Positions 34,016 to 43,235 of a stretch of 64,000 nt of DNA are shown piece by piece (position 1 is the stretch's first letter; the number at the start of each line of letters is the position of its first letter). The DNA is from Prosthecochloris ethylica (lineage in GTDB: Bacteria; Bacteroidota; Chlorobiia; Chlorobiales; Chlorobiaceae): assembly GCF_015234275.1 (NCBI RefSeq), contig NZ_JADGII010000004.1; one strand, written 5' to 3'. The notes below the pieces were generated by a model, which saw only the letters and a list, made by a program, of their open reading frames with translations, had not been told where the DNA came from and made no database searches. The translations under genes were made by a program, and so were the position numbers.

Positions 34016-35827
34016 TCAATTCTCTTCCTCAGGAAGCTCGAGCTTCAGGCACAGCTCGTCAAGCTGCTCGGCAGACACCTCGGAGGGTGCGGACATCATG
34101 AGGTCTTCGGCCTGCTGGTTCATCGGGAAGGCGATGACCTCGCGGATGTTCTGCTCGTCGCGCAGAATCATCACCAGGCGGTCGAGACCGGGAGCGATGC
34201 CGCCATGCGGCGGGGCACCCATCTTGAACGCTTCGATCATATGCCCGAAACGCTGGTCGACCTCTTCCCTGCTGTACCCGGCAATCTCGAAGGCACGGTA
34301 CATGATATCCGGTCTGTGGTTACGGATAGCGCCGCTGGAGAGTTCGATACCGTTACAGACAATGTCATACTGGTAGGCAAGGATATCGAGCGGGTCCTGC
34401 GTCTCGAGGGCCTCCATCTCACCCTGCGGCATGGAGAACGGGTTATGCGAGAAATCGATTTTCTTGCGTGCCTCGTCGTACTCGTACATCGGGAAATCGA
34501 CAATCCAGCAGAACGAGAGTTCATCACGGTCCAGCTCGAAGAGATCGGAAAAATACTCCCGGATGCCACCCATGATCTTGCAGGTGCGCTCCCACTTGCC
34601 AGCGCCGAAGAACACCACGTCGCCGGTCTCGATACCGAGCCGTTGGGTAAGTGCGGTGAGTTCCTCTTCGGAGAGGAACTTCACGATCGGGCCTTTCGGG
34701 CCCTCTTCCCTGAACTGTACATACGCAAGGCCCGGGGCACCCAGCTCTTTGGCGCGTTTTTCAGCCTTGTCGTAAAACTGGCGGGACTCCGTTCCGCGGC
34801 CTTTCAGCACCATGGCCTTGACACAGCACCCTTTTTTCGTGTTCGACGCGAACACCTTGAACGAGGAACCCTCGAACAGGTCGGTGACATCCTGCATTTC
34901 GAGCGGCACCCGCAGGTCGGGCTTGTCTGAACCGAAACGGTTCATAGCATCGCGGTAGCTGAGCCTCGGGAAAGGAAATTGAGTGATTCGCTTGGTGCTC
35001 ATCGTTTCGGTCAGGTAACGGAACATTCCCTCGAGGATCGAGAACAGGTCCTCCTGCTCGATGAACGCCATTTCCATATCGACCTGGTAGAATTCACCAG
35101 GGCTGCGGTCGGCACGCGCATCCTCGTCACGAAAACAGGGGGCGATCTGGAAATACCTCGAAAAACCCGAAACCATCAGAAGCTGCTTGAACTGCTGGGG
35201 AGCCTGCGGCAGCGCATAGAATTTTCCCGGATGCAGGCGGCTCGGCACCAGGAAATCCCGAGCTCCCTCAGGTGAACTCGCCGTAAGAATCGGGGTCTGG
35301 ATCTCCATGAACCCCTGGTCTTCCAGGTAACGCCGGACCTTGCTGATGAGCTGGCTGCGGAACACGATATTCTGGTGGATCTTCTCACGCCGGAGGTCGA
35401 GAAAACGGTACTTGAGACGAAGCTCTTCGGATGTCTGCAGTTCGTCGGCCACGGGGAACGGCAACGGTACCGCCGTGCTTTCAACCCTGACATCGTCAAG
35501 CACGACCTCGATCTCCCCCGAAGGGAGTTTCGGGTTGACGGTCTCGGGAGAACGCCTGACAACCACACCGTCGACCACAACGACCGATTCGGTGTGAAGA
35601 CGCTCGACCCGTGAAAACAGCTCTTCCTGTTCAGGCTGGACAATCAGCTGGCAGATGCCGGTATGATCACGCAGATCGATAAAAATCAATCCGCCGTGGT
35701 CACGTTTTCTATGGATCCATCCGGCAAGCCGTACCGGTTTGTTTTCGTAGTCAGGGTTCAATCGTCCGCAATAATGCGAACGGAAGCGATTCTCGAGATC
35801 GCCTCCGGTAGCAGGCGCTATACTCAT
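34016..35827 (-). CDS. aspS: Aspartyl-tRNA synthetase (bacterial type)
   Basis: Class II synthetase charging tRNA-Asp, or tRNA-Asp and tRNA-Asn if non-discriminating. The N-terminal OB-fold anticodon domain carries VRLAGWIHRKRDHGGLIF. Motif 2 is in FRDEDARADRSPGEFYQVD, and the class II motif 3 is in GIAPGLDRLVMIL. A GAD-type insertion of ~120 residues lies between, as in bacterial enzymes. At 603 aa the length is typical. It is on the same strand as dnaX upstream, 88 bp away. The long open frames on the opposite strand are shadows of this gene. Confidence 0.96.
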   Translation of the reverse strand: MSIAPATGGDLENRFRSHYCGRLNPDYENKPVRLAGWIHRKRDHGGLIFIDLRDHTGICQLIVQPEQEELFSRVERLHTESVVVVDGVVVRRSPETVNPKLPSGEIEVVLDDVRVESTAVPLPFPVADELQTSEELRLKYRFLDLRREKIHQNIVFRSQLISKVRRYLEDQGFMEIQTPILTASSPEGARDFLVPSRLHPGKFYALPQAPQQFKQLLMVSGFSRYFQIAPCFRDEDARADRSPGEFYQVDMEMAFIEQEDLFSILEGMFRYLTETMSTKRITQFPFPRLSYRDAMNRFGSDKPDLRVPLEMQDVTDLFEGSSFKVFASNTKKGCCVKAMVLKGRGTESRQFYDKAEKRAKELGAPGLAYVQFREEGPKGPIVKFLSEEELTALTQRLGIETGDVVFFGAGKWERTCKIMGGIREYFSDLFELDRDELSFCWIVDFPMYEYDEARKKIDFSHNPFSMPQGEMEALETQDPLDILAYQYDIVCNGIELSSGAIRNHRPDIMYRAFEIAGYSREEVDQRFGHMIEAFKMGAPPHGGIAPGLDRLVMILRDEQNIREVIAFPMNQQAEDLMMSAPSEVSAEQLDELCLKLELPEEEN

Positions 35828-35915
35828 AAATATTGGTTCAGGCTTTTAGTGACTGGTTGAAAACACTGAATATGATGAATTTTTCCTGATTATGGAAACC
35901 GGTTCAACCAGTGGC

Positions 35916-37760
35916 TCAGTACACCAGTTCCCCGCCGAATTCCCTGATCAGGTAGCGGACGACATCATTGGACTCGGCAAGCTCCCTGAAGAGGGTAAAT
36001 ACGGTCTGCTCACGCGTCGACGAGTCTTTGCCTTCATCGTAACAGATGCTGAGCCGAATGGAAATCCCGTAGAACGAACGCAGCTCGTCAGCCAGCATAT
36101 CCGCATCCTGCGTGAGTTCTTCATACGAGAATTTTCGTGAACAGCTCAGCACCAGTTCTCCGTCATGGCAGGATGTCAGCTCGCACGAACGCAGGTGGGT
36201 AACGAGAATTTTATACTTTTTGTCAAGCAGGGATTCAAGAAACTGATTCCACTCCAGGCGGAATTTTTCAACTTCAGCGACCGCGGCAGCCGGGGGGTGA
36301 GACGCCCCTGCGGATGACGAAGATGCTTTGACGGGAGGATGAGCGCTTTTCCGGCTGAAATTCACCAGTTTGTCCTGCCACGAGGAGAAATTCACCCCGG
36401 GTGTTCTCTCCGGATGCCCGGAGGTGGATGCCGGTGATCGGGAAACGGAAGGGGCAGAAGAGGATTCGGGGTTCTGCTGCGGTACTGGTGGCGGAACGGT
36501 TTGCCGGGGTGGCGAAGGTTGTGACGGCACCCGGAGTGCGTCGGCGGGCGGTTGCGGGGGATCGGCCGGCCGCTTTCCGCTCACGGGCTGCTCAGGGGCT
36601 TTTTTTTTTCCGCTCTGCCCGCCCTGGGTCCGGGGATGGACGACCTCGATCAGCTGCAGCAGTATCAGCTCGAAACGGAACTGGTACTCGAACTGGAACT
36701 TGAGTTCTTTCGATGCCTGCAGCAGACGGTCCATGCACTCCATGACCAGCGGCGCAGTGAAATGCCCGGCAGATTCCTGGTAGTGCTTCTTGATGGCATC
36801 TGTCCGCTCGATAAGTCTGGCCGAACGGAGATTGTAGAGAATGAGAAAATTCCTGAAATGCTCGATCAGCTTCTCGAGAAAGTCAAGCTCGTCATAGCCG
36901 TTGTCGATCACGTAGCGGGCAACCTGCAGCATGGCGGCAGGATCGTTCTCTGCCATGGCATCGGTAACGGCAAAAAAGTGTTCGTCATCGACGTAGTTGA
37001 GCAGATCGGCGACACGCTGGTAACTGATTCCCTCCTCGTGATTCTCGCCGATTGAAAAAGCGATCACCTGGTCGAGAATGCTCTGGGCGTCTCGCATCGA
37101 TCCCTGTGCCTTGCGGCCGATCAGGAGCAGCGCATCATCGGAAATATCGATCTCCTCCTGCCGGCAGATCTGCTGCAGCTGCGACTGGATGAGTGCGAGC
37201 GGAATACGCTTGAAATTGAAGCGCTGGCAGCGTGAGGAAATCGTTGCCGGAATTTTATGCAGCTCAGTGGTGGCAAAAATAAAGATGGCATGCGCGGGCG
37301 GTTCTTCGAGGGTTTTGAGGAACGCATTGAACGCAGCCGTCGACAGCATGTGGACCTCATCGATGATATAGACACGGTAGCGCCCTTTCTGCGGGCCGTA
37401 GCGGACATTTTCCCGTAATTGGCGTATATCGTCAACGCTGTTGTTCGAAGCCGCATCGAATTCCGAGATATTGAGGCTGGTACCGGCCTCGAAATCCCTG
37501 CAGCTTTCACACTCACCGCACGGCTCGGTCACCTCCTGGCGATAGGTTTCATCCTCGATCATGCGATGGCAGTTGACCGCTTTGGCAAAAATTCTGGCAG
37601 CGGTCGTCTTGCCGACCCCCCGGAGACCGGAAAAAATGTAGCCGTGACCGACCCGGTCCAGACGCAGTGCATTCTGGATCGTATGGGTAATATGCTCCTG
37701 GGCGGTGATTTCCGAAAACTTGCGCGGCCGGTATTTTCTTGCAATAACCTGATAACTCAT
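35916..37760 (-). CDS. dnaX: DNA polymerase III subunits gamma and tau
   Basis: Clamp-loader ATPase (614 aa). The AAA+ domain has Walker A in GLRGVGKTTAA, the zinc site in CGECESC plus an earlier Cys, Walker B in YIIDEVHMLS and sensor region FATTELHKIP. Domain III ends near residue 370, and a Pro/Ser-rich linker and a tau-specific C-terminal part follow. At codons 384-387 the coding strand has ten A in a row (36600-36609): one extra A leads to SP-stop, and one fewer leads to PLSSP-stop, so slippage in either direction gives a ~390-residue gamma-like protein. The start is ATG 37760 (MSYQVIARKYRP), which overlaps the yihY-like stop by four bases. Confidence 0.94.
   Translation of the reverse strand: MSYQVIARKYRPRKFSEITAQEHITHTIQNALRLDRVGHGYIFSGLRGVGKTTAARIFAKAVNCHRMIEDETYRQEVTEPCGECESCRDFEAGTSLNISEFDAASNNSVDDIRQLRENVRYGPQKGRYRVYIIDEVHMLSTAAFNAFLKTLEEPPAHAIFIFATTELHKIPATISSRCQRFNFKRIPLALIQSQLQQICRQEEIDISDDALLLIGRKAQGSMRDAQSILDQVIAFSIGENHEEGISYQRVADLLNYVDDEHFFAVTDAMAENDPAAMLQVARYVIDNGYDELDFLEKLIEHFRNFLILYNLRSARLIERTDAIKKHYQESAGHFTAPLVMECMDRLLQASKELKFQFEYQFRFELILLQLIEVVHPRTQGGQSGKKKAPEQPVSGKRPADPPQPPADALRVPSQPSPPRQTVPPPVPQQNPESSSAPSVSRSPASTSGHPERTPGVNFSSWQDKLVNFSRKSAHPPVKASSSSAGASHPPAAAVAEVEKFRLEWNQFLESLLDKKYKILVTHLRSCELTSCHDGELVLSCSRKFSYEELTQDADMLADELRSFYGISIRLSICYDEGKDSSTREQTVFTLFRELAESNDVVRYLIREFGGELVY
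36600..36609 (-). promoter_or_regulatory. A10 slippage site in dnaX
   Basis: The coding strand reads GG followed by ten A then GCC. Both alternative frames reach a stop within 3-6 codons. In Thermus thermophilus dnaX an A9 run causes transcriptional slippage, and in E. coli A AAA AAG causes ribosomal frameshifting, both producing gamma. I see no strong downstream stem-loop, which favours transcriptional slippage here. Confidence 0.6.
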
Positions 37761-39037
37761 GATGGATGCCTTACCGTCTTCATAAGAGCTGCAACAGGCT
37801 GATGAAGGGACTGCTGCAGGCATTGTGAAAAATTCTGCTCGATCGGAGCGACAATATCGTCAAACCGGGTCCGGGACGCTGCATCGCCATCGAGGCGGGA
37901 GAGTTCCGGAGGAAGCTTGCTGTAGAGATCGTAGAGTGTTAATGTATGCAGGTCTGCATTGACCGCAAAGGCTCCGTCTGCAGTTTTATGAATTATCCCC
38001 GCCTGCTGCATCACATCGAGAATCAACAGCAGACGTGCACCCCGCACACCATCCATCTCCATCGACAGGCTCTTCATCTCTGCAAACCGCCCCGAACGCT
38101 GGGCACTGTCGATACGCTCGAGCACATCCAGAACAGCGGTAAACCCTTCGAGGGGATGAAACTCCCTGACAACTGCGCGAACAGGCCTGAAAGCCCCGAG
38201 GCAATACACGAACTCCGCCCCGCTCAGCGCCACGACCCAGATCAGGTAGATCCAGAAAAACAGCAGTGGAATGACTGACAACGCCCCGTAGATATGCTCG
38301 AAGGTCGCGACATGCGTCACATAAAACGAAAACCACCGTTTCGAGAGTTCGAAGAGGAGTGTCGTCAGAAAAGCCCCCGACAGGGCATGCGCGAACTTCA
38401 CCCTGCGGTTCGGAACCAGCATGTAGAGCAGGAAAAAAGCCAGAAAGGTATTGACCACCGGAAGAAACAGCAGCATCCGCGCCTGCACTTCAGCAAGCGG
38501 CCCGCTGGTAAATACCCGGTACCAGACATAGGATGTCGCCACCAGGCTGCTGCCGATAAAAATCGGCCCGAGGGTCAGCACCGTCCAGTACAGCGTAAAA
38601 CCCTGAAAAAATTTCCTCGGGGCGCTGACTTCCCAGATCTGGTTGATGGTATGATCGACCGTAGAAATCAGGGAGAGGGCGATGATAAACAGAAAAACCC
38701 CCCCGATGGTGGGTACGGAGGATGTCTTGCTGATGAACTGCCAGAGGTACTGCTGCACAACCTCGCCGGATGCAGGTACGAAGTTCTGGATGATAAAATC
38801 CTCTACATACAGCCGGAACGAATCGAACACGGGAGAAACGCTGAGCACGGCCAGCACCACGGCCAGCAGCGGCACGAGCGAAAGAAGGGTCTGGAAAGCC
38901 AGCGATCCGGCACTGATCAGCACACGGTCCTGCATAAAATTTCTCGAGAGAAAACGGACAAAGGAAACCGTATATCTCCAGCGCGACTCGACATGTGTCC
39001 TCACAGAGCCTGCAGGCTGCTTCCGGGGAAAAAACAT
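37757..39037 (-). CDS. YihY/BrkB family inner-membrane protein
   Basis: Membrane protein of the family once called ribonuclease BN. Six hydrophobic segments are visible between residues about 35 and 290 (for example LAFQTLLSLVPLLAVVLAVL, FLFIIALSLISTVDHTINQIW, and VIPLLFFWIYLIWVVALSGAEFVY). The motif DHTINQIWE is characteristic. A cytoplasmic C-terminal ~130 residues include helices similar to a winged-helix domain (VLDVMQQAGIIHKTADGAF). The molecular role of the family is unknown; a transport or lipid-handling role is usually suggested. It overlaps dnaX by four bases and is probably co-transcribed with it. Confidence 0.88.
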   Translation of the reverse strand: MFFPRKQPAGSVRTHVESRWRYTVSFVRFLSRNFMQDRVLISAGSLAFQTLLSLVPLLAVVLAVLSVSPVFDSFRLYVEDFIIQNFVPASGEVVQQYLWQFISKTSSVPTIGGVFLFIIALSLISTVDHTINQIWEVSAPRKFFQGFTLYWTVLTLGPIFIGSSLVATSYVWYRVFTSGPLAEVQARMLLFLPVVNTFLAFFLLYMLVPNRRVKFAHALSGAFLTTLLFELSKRWFSFYVTHVATFEHIYGALSVIPLLFFWIYLIWVVALSGAEFVYCLGAFRPVRAVVREFHPLEGFTAVLDVLERIDSAQRSGRFAEMKSLSMEMDGVRGARLLLILDVMQQAGIIHKTADGAFAVNADLHTLTLYDLYSKLPPELSRLDGDAASRTRFDDIVAPIEQNFSQCLQQSLHQPVAALMKTVRHPS

Positions 39038-39091
39038 ACCTCTACTGTTTTCGGTTACCGACTCAGTAATGTAGTGTTTTTCACACGCATC

Positions 39092-40372
39092 TCATGCATC
39101 GCGGGAAACTTCGCCGCCTGTCCGTGTCGTGGCGGAACGCACCCGGAGAATGAACCAGAGGCCAAGACCGAAAAACAGGAGCAGCGAAGCAAGCGCAATG
39201 CGCTGGTCCCCGGCACCTGAAGAAATCATCCCGAAAAAGACCGGGCCGATAATAGCTGATGCCTTGCCGAACGTCCCGTCATAGAACCCGAAAAACTCCG
39301 TTACATGTTTTGGCGGGGTCAAACGGGCCATCATCGCCCGCGAAGCCGACTGAGACGAACCCATGGATACCCCGGCCAGGAGCCCGGTAGCGAAAAAGAC
39401 CGATTTCTCAGTGCTCAGGATCGCCATGATCACGACCACGCACCACAGGCACAGCGTCAGCACGATCGTCCGCTTCGGCCCGATCCGGTCCGTCAGGATG
39501 CCGAAAATCACCGATCCGGCAATAGCCGTGGTCTGGACGATCATAAAAAAACCCACCAGTTCGGCAGTGGTAAAACCGAGTGTATTCTGGGCGTAGATCG
39601 ACGAAAAGGCGATAACGGTCAGAATCGCATCGTTGTAAAAAAAGAATGCGAGCAGAAATCTCGCCAGGTCAGGGTACTTCATGATATGCATCACGGTGTA
39701 GCGTACCTCTGAGAACGATCGGCGGAAATCCTTCACCGCCAGCGGTATCCGGTTTTCATCGCGCAGCACGAGAAACAGCGGGGCCGCAAACACGGCGAAA
39801 AACAGGGCGACGAGCACAAACCCGAGCCTGATGTTGTCACTGTTGGACGGCACCACCCCGCCGCTGAGCAGGGGGAAGAGCAGGAGCAGAATGCTCAGAG
39901 CACCGAGATAGCCCATGGCATAACCGTACCCCGAGACCCTGCCGATACTCCGCCTGGAGGCAATGTCAGGCAGATAGGCGTCGTAAAACACCTGTCCCCC
40001 CTCGAAGCCGATGTTGGCGAGCACAAAGAGGGCCGCCGCGCTGTAGGCCATGCCGGGGCCGGTGAGCCCCAGGAGAGCGCTGCAGAGCACGGCAAGCGCC
40101 GTAAACACCAGCAGAAACCGCTTTCTCCTGCCCGAAAAATCCGCTGCAGCCCCGAGAAACGGTGAAATCAGCGCAACGATCAGCATCGAAAGGCTCACAC
40201 TCCCGCCCCAGAGCGCATCGCCTTCGGGACGGCCTTCACAGACAATATTCTTGAAATACAGCGGAAACGCGAACGTGACCATCATGACGCTGAATGACGT
40301 ATTGGCGTAATCATACAGAAGCCATGAAACAAGTTTTCGGTACTGCAGGCTCACGAATCCCGGTTGTGTCAA
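39092..40372 (-). CDS. MFS transporter, UMF1/Atg22-like
   Basis: A 426-aa membrane protein with about 12 hydrophobic segments. The opening SWLLYDYANTSFSVMMV corresponds to the conserved YDWANSAF region of the UMF1 (vacuole effluxer Atg22-like) family, and the loop FSGRRKRF between helices 2 and 3 is the usual MFS motif A region. IGRVSGYGYAMGYLGAL is another family block. Some members export amino acids; the substrate here is unknown. The start is a TTG at 40372 by the frame; the conserved region begins about 17 residues later, so the start cannot move far. It follows purQ by 94 bp. Confidence 0.82.
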   Translation of the reverse strand: MTQPGFVSLQYRKLVSWLLYDYANTSFSVMMVTFAFPLYFKNIVCEGRPEGDALWGGSVSLSMLIVALISPFLGAAADFSGRRKRFLLVFTALAVLCSALLGLTGPGMAYSAAALFVLANIGFEGGQVFYDAYLPDIASRRSIGRVSGYGYAMGYLGALSILLLLFPLLSGGVVPSNSDNIRLGFVLVALFFAVFAAPLFLVLRDENRIPLAVKDFRRSFSEVRYTVMHIMKYPDLARFLLAFFFYNDAILTVIAFSSIYAQNTLGFTTAELVGFFMIVQTTAIAGSVIFGILTDRIGPKRTIVLTLCLWCVVVIMAILSTEKSVFFATGLLAGVSMGSSQSASRAMMARLTPPKHVTEFFGFYDGTFGKASAIIGPVFFGMISSGAGDQRIALASLLLFFGLGLWFILRVRSATTRTGGEVSRDA

Positions 40373-40466
40373 TCGTTAGTAAAGTGCAGCAGGATACGAC
40401 AGAGAATGGCAAAAAAGGCAATCCCGGCGTGAAGAAGGAATACCGGGCTATGGTGAACGGTACCGG

Positions 40467-41171
40467 TCAGATACCGCTCAGATAGTCGATGGCACTCCGG
40501 AACATGCGCCGGCCGTCGTCGGAACCCAGCAGCGAGTCGCTCGCCCGTTCCGGATGGGGCATCAGACCAAGCACATTTTTCTCCTTGTTCGAAAGGCCGG
40601 CAATCGCATCCACCGAACCGTTGAGGTTCGCCTCGTCGCTCACATTGCCGTGCTCGTCACAGTACCTGAACACCACCTGATCATCTGCCACGAGGCGTTC
40701 GAGCGTTTCGGGAGGAGCGTAGTAGTTGCCTTCACCGTGAGCCACGGGAAGATTGAGGACTTCGTCCTGCTGATAGAGCGAGGTAAACAGGGTACGGTTA
40801 TTGACCACCTTCACCGGCATGAAGCGGCAGATAAATTTCTTGTCACGGTTCCTGGTGAGTGCCCCCTCGAGCAGTCCGCACTCGAGAAGCACCTGGAATC
40901 CGTTGCAGATGCCCAGCACCGGCCGGCCTTTTGCCGCGAAATCGATCACTTCCCGCATGATGGGAGAGAACTTCGCGATCGAACCCGCTCTCAGGTAGTC
41001 GCCGTAGGAAAACCCGCCGGGAAGCACAACCATGTCGCTCCCCTGCAGATCATGCTCATTATGCCATAACATCCTGGTTTCCACACCGGGGAATGACGCT
41101 GCAGCGAACTCGGTATCATGGTCACAATTGGATCCGGGAAAAACAACAACTCCTATGGTAACCTCAGCCAT
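40467..41171 (-). CDS. purQ: Phosphoribosylformylglycinamidine synthase, glutaminase subunit
   Basis: Provides ammonia from glutamine to PurL in the fourth step of purine synthesis. It is a class I glutamine amidotransferase: the nucleophile Cys is in GICNGFQVLLECGLL, and the His/Glu pair is near the C-terminus in LMPHPERAS. The N-terminal VVVFPGSNCDHD and GGFSYGDYLRAG are PurQ-specific. At 234 aa it is of usual length for the small-subunit form that needs PurS and a short PurL. It lies six bases after purS. No purL is visible in the window. Confidence 0.95.
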   Translation of the reverse strand: MAEVTIGVVVFPGSNCDHDTEFAAASFPGVETRMLWHNEHDLQGSDMVVLPGGFSYGDYLRAGSIAKFSPIMREVIDFAAKGRPVLGICNGFQVLLECGLLEGALTRNRDKKFICRFMPVKVVNNRTLFTSLYQQDEVLNLPVAHGEGNYYAPPETLERLVADDQVVFRYCDEHGNVSDEANLNGSVDAIAGLSNKEKNVLGLMPHPERASDSLLGSDDGRRMFRSAIDYLSGI

Positions 41172-41177
41172 CTCAGA

Positions 41178-41432
41178 TTATTTAATGGTTTCCAGTTCAA
41201 TGGAATAATCCTCCATCACCGTGTTTGCCAGCAGCTTGCGGCAAATCTCGTCACCGATGCGCCGGGCATCATCAAGAGAATCCTCATCGATCATCACTTC
41301 GATATATTTCCCGATTCGTACAGAGTCGACGGTCGAATAGCCAAGGTTGTCAAGTGCATGCTGCACGGCCTTGCCCTGAACATCGAGAATGGACGGACGG
41401 AGCGTAACCCTGATTTTTGCCTTGTAAGCCAT
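41178..41432 (-). CDS. purS: Phosphoribosylformylglycinamidine synthase subunit PurS
   Basis: Small scaffold that joins PurQ to PurL. The 84-aa protein begins AYKAKIRVTLRPSILDVQG, the family pattern of first strand and loop, followed by VDSVRIGKYIEVMID. The frame is open from 41459, but ATG 41432 gives the standard N-terminus. purS and purQ are adjacent and probably coupled; pssA lies 53 bp upstream on the same strand. Confidence 0.94.
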   Translation of the reverse strand: MAYKAKIRVTLRPSILDVQGKAVQHALDNLGYSTVDSVRIGKYIEVMIDEDSLDDARRIGDEICRKLLANTVMEDYSIELETIK

Positions 41433-41484
41433 AATGGTTGGTCTTGCGTTAAGATTCATCTGCGGTGTACCCCTCTGAGAACGA

Positions 41485-42261
41485 TCAGAGAACAGTCTGG
41501 CGGACCAGCAGCGACAGCGAGCGCATTACACCCAGCAGAATATACAATAACATGGCCAGAAAAAAAGCTTTTGCCTGGAAGATAAGCACACAAAAAAATA
41601 CCGCGCCATACAGCACTGCCTGCAGGGGGCGCGCCCTGATCGACTCCATGCTGAGGCTTGGAAAACTGTCGTACTGTATCCTGCTCAGCATGAGGAGAGC
41701 GAAGAACACCAGCATCCACGACAGGACAAGAGCCAGCTGTGCAGGTGTCAGCAGCTGCTCGGCATTCATCCAGAGAATGAACGATGCCAGCGCGAGCGCC
41801 TGTGCAGTGGAGGGAAGCCCGTAAAACTGACCTCCCTCTCCTCCGCCGTCACCGATATTGAAACGCGCGAGCCGCACACCCGCGGCCAGAAGGGGGACTG
41901 CACTGATAAACACTCCGGCCGCGCCCATCTGGCTGAGGCCGAAGGCGTAGGCCAGATACGCCGGCGCCGCCCCGAACGAAACAAGGTCCGCCAGGGAATC
42001 GAACTCCCCGCCGAATTTCGACGCACCGTCGGTCAGGCGTGCGACAAATCCGTCAAGCACATCGAACAATGCAGCTGTGAGAATAAACCAGGCGGCGGCG
42101 GTGACGTGCCCCGAGCCGGCCAGCACAAGAGCGACGTAGCCGCACAACATGTTCAGAGCGGTAAACATCGACGGCACGAAAGTACGTGACACACACAAGG
42201 GCCTTCGTCCCCTCCCGGTTTCTCGCGGACTTCTGCGCCCTTTCTGCTTTAAAAACAACAT
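41485..42261 (-). CDS. pssA: CDP-diacylglycerol-serine O-phosphatidyltransferase
   Basis: Makes phosphatidylserine from CDP-diacylglycerol and serine, the precursor of phosphatidylethanolamine. The CDP-alcohol phosphotransferase signature D-x2-DG-x2-AR-x8-G-x3-D-x3-D is intact in DVLDGFVARLTDGASKFGG and the following EFDSLAD. About seven membrane segments surround it. The opening SMFTALNMLCGYVALV is typical of the short (~250 aa) PssA type. A decarboxylase gene (psd) is not visible nearby. Confidence 0.92.
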   Translation of the reverse strand: MLFLKQKGRRSPRETGRGRRPLCVSRTFVPSMFTALNMLCGYVALVLAGSGHVTAAAWFILTAALFDVLDGFVARLTDGASKFGGEFDSLADLVSFGAAPAYLAYAFGLSQMGAAGVFISAVPLLAAGVRLARFNIGDGGGEGGQFYGLPSTAQALALASFILWMNAEQLLTPAQLALVLSWMLVFFALLMLSRIQYDSFPSLSMESIRARPLQAVLYGAVFFCVLIFQAKAFFLAMLLYILLGVMRSLSLLVRQTVL

Positions 42262-42380
42262 GTCGATGCAATCCCTCTCTTCACGTCGCCATCACGGTCA
42301 TGGCAGGTTACATTTCTGTTAACTTTCTGAACCTGAATGTACAACATCATACGTTCTTTGAAAAAAAGCAATCCGTACCG

Positions 42381-43214
42381 TCAGTAACTCTCTTCCTCAG
42401 ACGGGAATGCACTGTTTCGCACATCACCGACATAACGGCTGACCGCATCGGACATCACTCCGTCAAGATCCGCATATCGCCGGACGAAGCGGGGATGAAA
42501 CTCCGTATTCAGGCCGAGCATGTCGTTGATGACAAGCACCTGGCCGTCACATGCGCCGCCTGCACCGATCCCGATGGTGGGAACAGAGACCGATTCGGTC
42601 ACACGGGCTGCGAGGCTTGCAGGTATTTTTTCGAGAACGATTGCAAAAGCCCCGGCCTCTTCAAGCATCTTCGCGTCCTCGAGCAGTGCATCGGCCTCCT
42701 CTTCTTCGCGTGCGCGAACCTTGTAACTGCCAAACTTGTAGATGGACTGTGGAATAAGGCCGAGATGCCCCATGACAGGAATACCGACATCGGTAATCCT
42801 GCGGACCGTATCGGCAATAACCCGTCCCCCTTCCATCTTGACGGCATCACACTCGTTCTCTTTCATGATTTTACCGGCATTGCGCAGCGCCTCTTCGCTC
42901 GAAAGCTGGTAACTCATGAACGGCATATCGATGACCACCATTGCACGGCTTGTTTCCGCCTGAACACCACGAACCACGGCACGGGCATGATAAATCATCT
43001 CGTCGATGGTAATGGGAAGGGTGGTATTGTTGCCTGCAAACACGTTACTGGCGGAATCACCGACCAGGATCACGTCAACCCCAGCCCTGTCCAGAATCCT
43101 TGCCGTCGTATAATCATATGCCGTCAGCATGGCAATTTTCTCTCCGGACGCCTTCATGTCCTGGAGGCGCCGGGTGGTAACATGGGGCAACTTGTGCGGA
43201 CTTTGCTTGTTCAT
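42381..43214 (-). CDS. panB: 3-methyl-2-oxobutanoate hydroxymethyltransferase
   Basis: First step of pantothenate synthesis: adds a hydroxymethyl group from methylene-tetrahydrofolate to 2-oxoisovalerate. It is a TIM-barrel enzyme with the conserved start IAMLTAYDYTTARILDRAGVD, the metal site VGDSASNVFAG, then VKMEGG, GHLGLIPQSI, and the late FAIVLEKIP and IGIGAG blocks. At 277 aa it is of normal size. The ATG at 43214 is taken over a GTG six bases upstream. The LipM-like gene ends 22 bp upstream on the same strand. Confidence 0.96.
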   Translation of the reverse strand: MNKQSPHKLPHVTTRRLQDMKASGEKIAMLTAYDYTTARILDRAGVDVILVGDSASNVFAGNNTTLPITIDEMIYHARAVVRGVQAETSRAMVVIDMPFMSYQLSSEEALRNAGKIMKENECDAVKMEGGRVIADTVRRITDVGIPVMGHLGLIPQSIYKFGSYKVRAREEEEADALLEDAKMLEEAGAFAIVLEKIPASLAARVTESVSVPTIGIGAGGACDGQVLVINDMLGLNTEFHPRFVRRYADLDGVMSDAVSRYVGDVRNSAFPSEEESY

Positions 43215-43235
43215 GAACACAACAGTTAATAATGA

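Noticed and set aside
33647..34930. A 427-codon open frame on the + strand
   Set aside because: It runs opposite aspS and across its terminator, with no family resemblance; the aspS reading frame is full-length and motif-complete, so this is a shadow.
36600..36609. dnaX A-run as a sequencing error
   Set aside because: The frame is intact through the run and gives a full-length DnaX, so no frameshift needs explaining; the run is better read as a slippage site.
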